Assembly: GCA_039090855.1 (NCBI GenBank)
Contig: CM077024.1
Location: 63,201,594 to 63,265,593 of the forward strand
Length of the DNA stretch: 64,000 nucleotides
Direction of reading: 5' to 3'
From: Macrothele yani
Lineage: Eukaryota > Arthropoda > Arachnida > Araneae > Macrothelidae
Of the stretch, positions 63,238 through 64,000 are shown piece by piece (position 1 is the stretch's first letter; the number at the start of each line of letters is the position of its first letter). The position numbers were made by a program, and so were the translations under genes. Below the pieces are notes generated by a model that was not told where the DNA came from, did no database searches, and saw only the letters and a list, made by a program, of their open reading frames with translations.

Positions 63238-64000
63238 CTAATTCAGGTATTGGTTATCTCTAGAATTTCCCTATCAGTTGCTAAATATAAAAACTAAATA
63301 TTCATTTCTACGAGTACATATATAAATTATTATTAAAGGGACAGCATCAGCAGGTTCAGTAACTTAGGTTTCGAAGTGATATCTACAAAATTTGAATGCA
63401 GCCACTCCATCTCAGCTTACCACTAGCCGCTACTGAGTGATATATTTAAATTTTCCAAACAGCACGTCTTTACTTGGCACTTCCACGCCATTTGTTATCG
63501 TTTTGTTAGGCATTCTTCGAGGAGGTTGCGTATCAATTTAAATCACGTACAATTCGATTGTAAATTAAATTGGCGACGATGCACTCTGCGGCAGATTTAC
63601 GACATTTCACTGAACCGTAAAAGGTGTTTCCATAATCGCACACTTAAGAAAATCGTACACTTACATCCTAATTCAACCCCTGTTGTTTGGGTTACATGCA
63701 CATCACTACACACATTCTATGACACAGACGCCGTCTGCAGCGCCGCGATGCGGCGTGGGACATATTTCGAACGCAGTTTTTGAGTTCGCACGGCACACTT
63801 CCCCTTTTAGACGCTATACCATTGGTTCCTAAAGGTACAAGCAGCTGCTAAAATCTCGAAGATCAGCGTGAGCTATGGAAATGCATAAATTTTAGCTTTA
63901 AGGACGGGAGGAAGCAATATATTTCATTTAAAGATAGTGTTAAGCGAAATGCTTTTACCTTTCCTTTAGAACAAGAGGAAAATTATCTTTAAAAAAATTA
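63238..64000. other. Unassigned sequence to window end
   Basis: No gene, RNA or element recognised; the open frame at 63526-63783 has no family signature. Confidence 0.5.

Overview
This is animal nuclear DNA, most likely from an arthropod or another invertebrate. It contains no host gene I can recognise. Almost every interpretable base belongs to a transposable element or a simple/tandem repeat. The evidence is a Polinton/Maverick (adintovirus-like) element, Tc1/mariner, hAT, P-type (THAP), RTE and Tx1-like LINE sequences, tRNA-derived SINEs, AT-rich spacers and spliceosomal splice signals. The species cannot be told from the sequence.

The centrepiece is a complete 16.5-kb Polinton at 18900-35383. 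It has 112-bp terminal inverted repeats (one mismatch seen) and a 6-bp target duplication TATGTA. Left arm, + strand: integrase with chromodomain, penton-like minor capsid, pX-like core protein, double jelly-roll major capsid, adenain-like protease, packaging ATPase, and two small proteins of the usual Polinton set. Right arm, - strand: protein-primed DNA polymerase B with N-terminal zinc fingers and a spliced first exon, an ALKBH2-type DNA-repair dioxygenase, and a PC4-like single-strand-DNA-binding domain. The two arms converge on five palindromes AGTTCT(N3-4)AGAACT spaced about 21 bp apart; a sixth copy lies at the AlkB promoter. Six gene models are interrupted: five by one-base frame changes, four of them in or at the edge of homopolymer runs, and one by an in-frame stop. 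The copy therefore looks young but inactive, unless the changes are assembly errors.

Left of it (1-18.9 kb): a six-unit satellite; a Tc1 element; a short TIR element; a mariner interrupted in its 13th codon by a 6.2-kb hAT, which itself holds a full-length RTE LINE and a truncated RTE copy; a minisatellite and MITE; an LTR-like block with a 40-bp palindrome; and a truncated Tc1.

Right of it (35.4-64 kb): a 1.5-kb hAT derivative almost touching the Polinton; a minisatellite hit by a 69-bp hAT derivative; a Tc1 with an apparently intact transposase, sitting at the edge of a truncated RTE; another truncated Tc1; a SINE; an 8.2-kb P-type transposon with 8-bp TSD and decayed THAP transposase; a second THAP/P-type remnant; and an 8.85-kb Tx1-like LINE insertion. 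That LINE carries two gag-like ORF1 regions, one pol ORF2 and a nested SINE whose 3' tail it shares.
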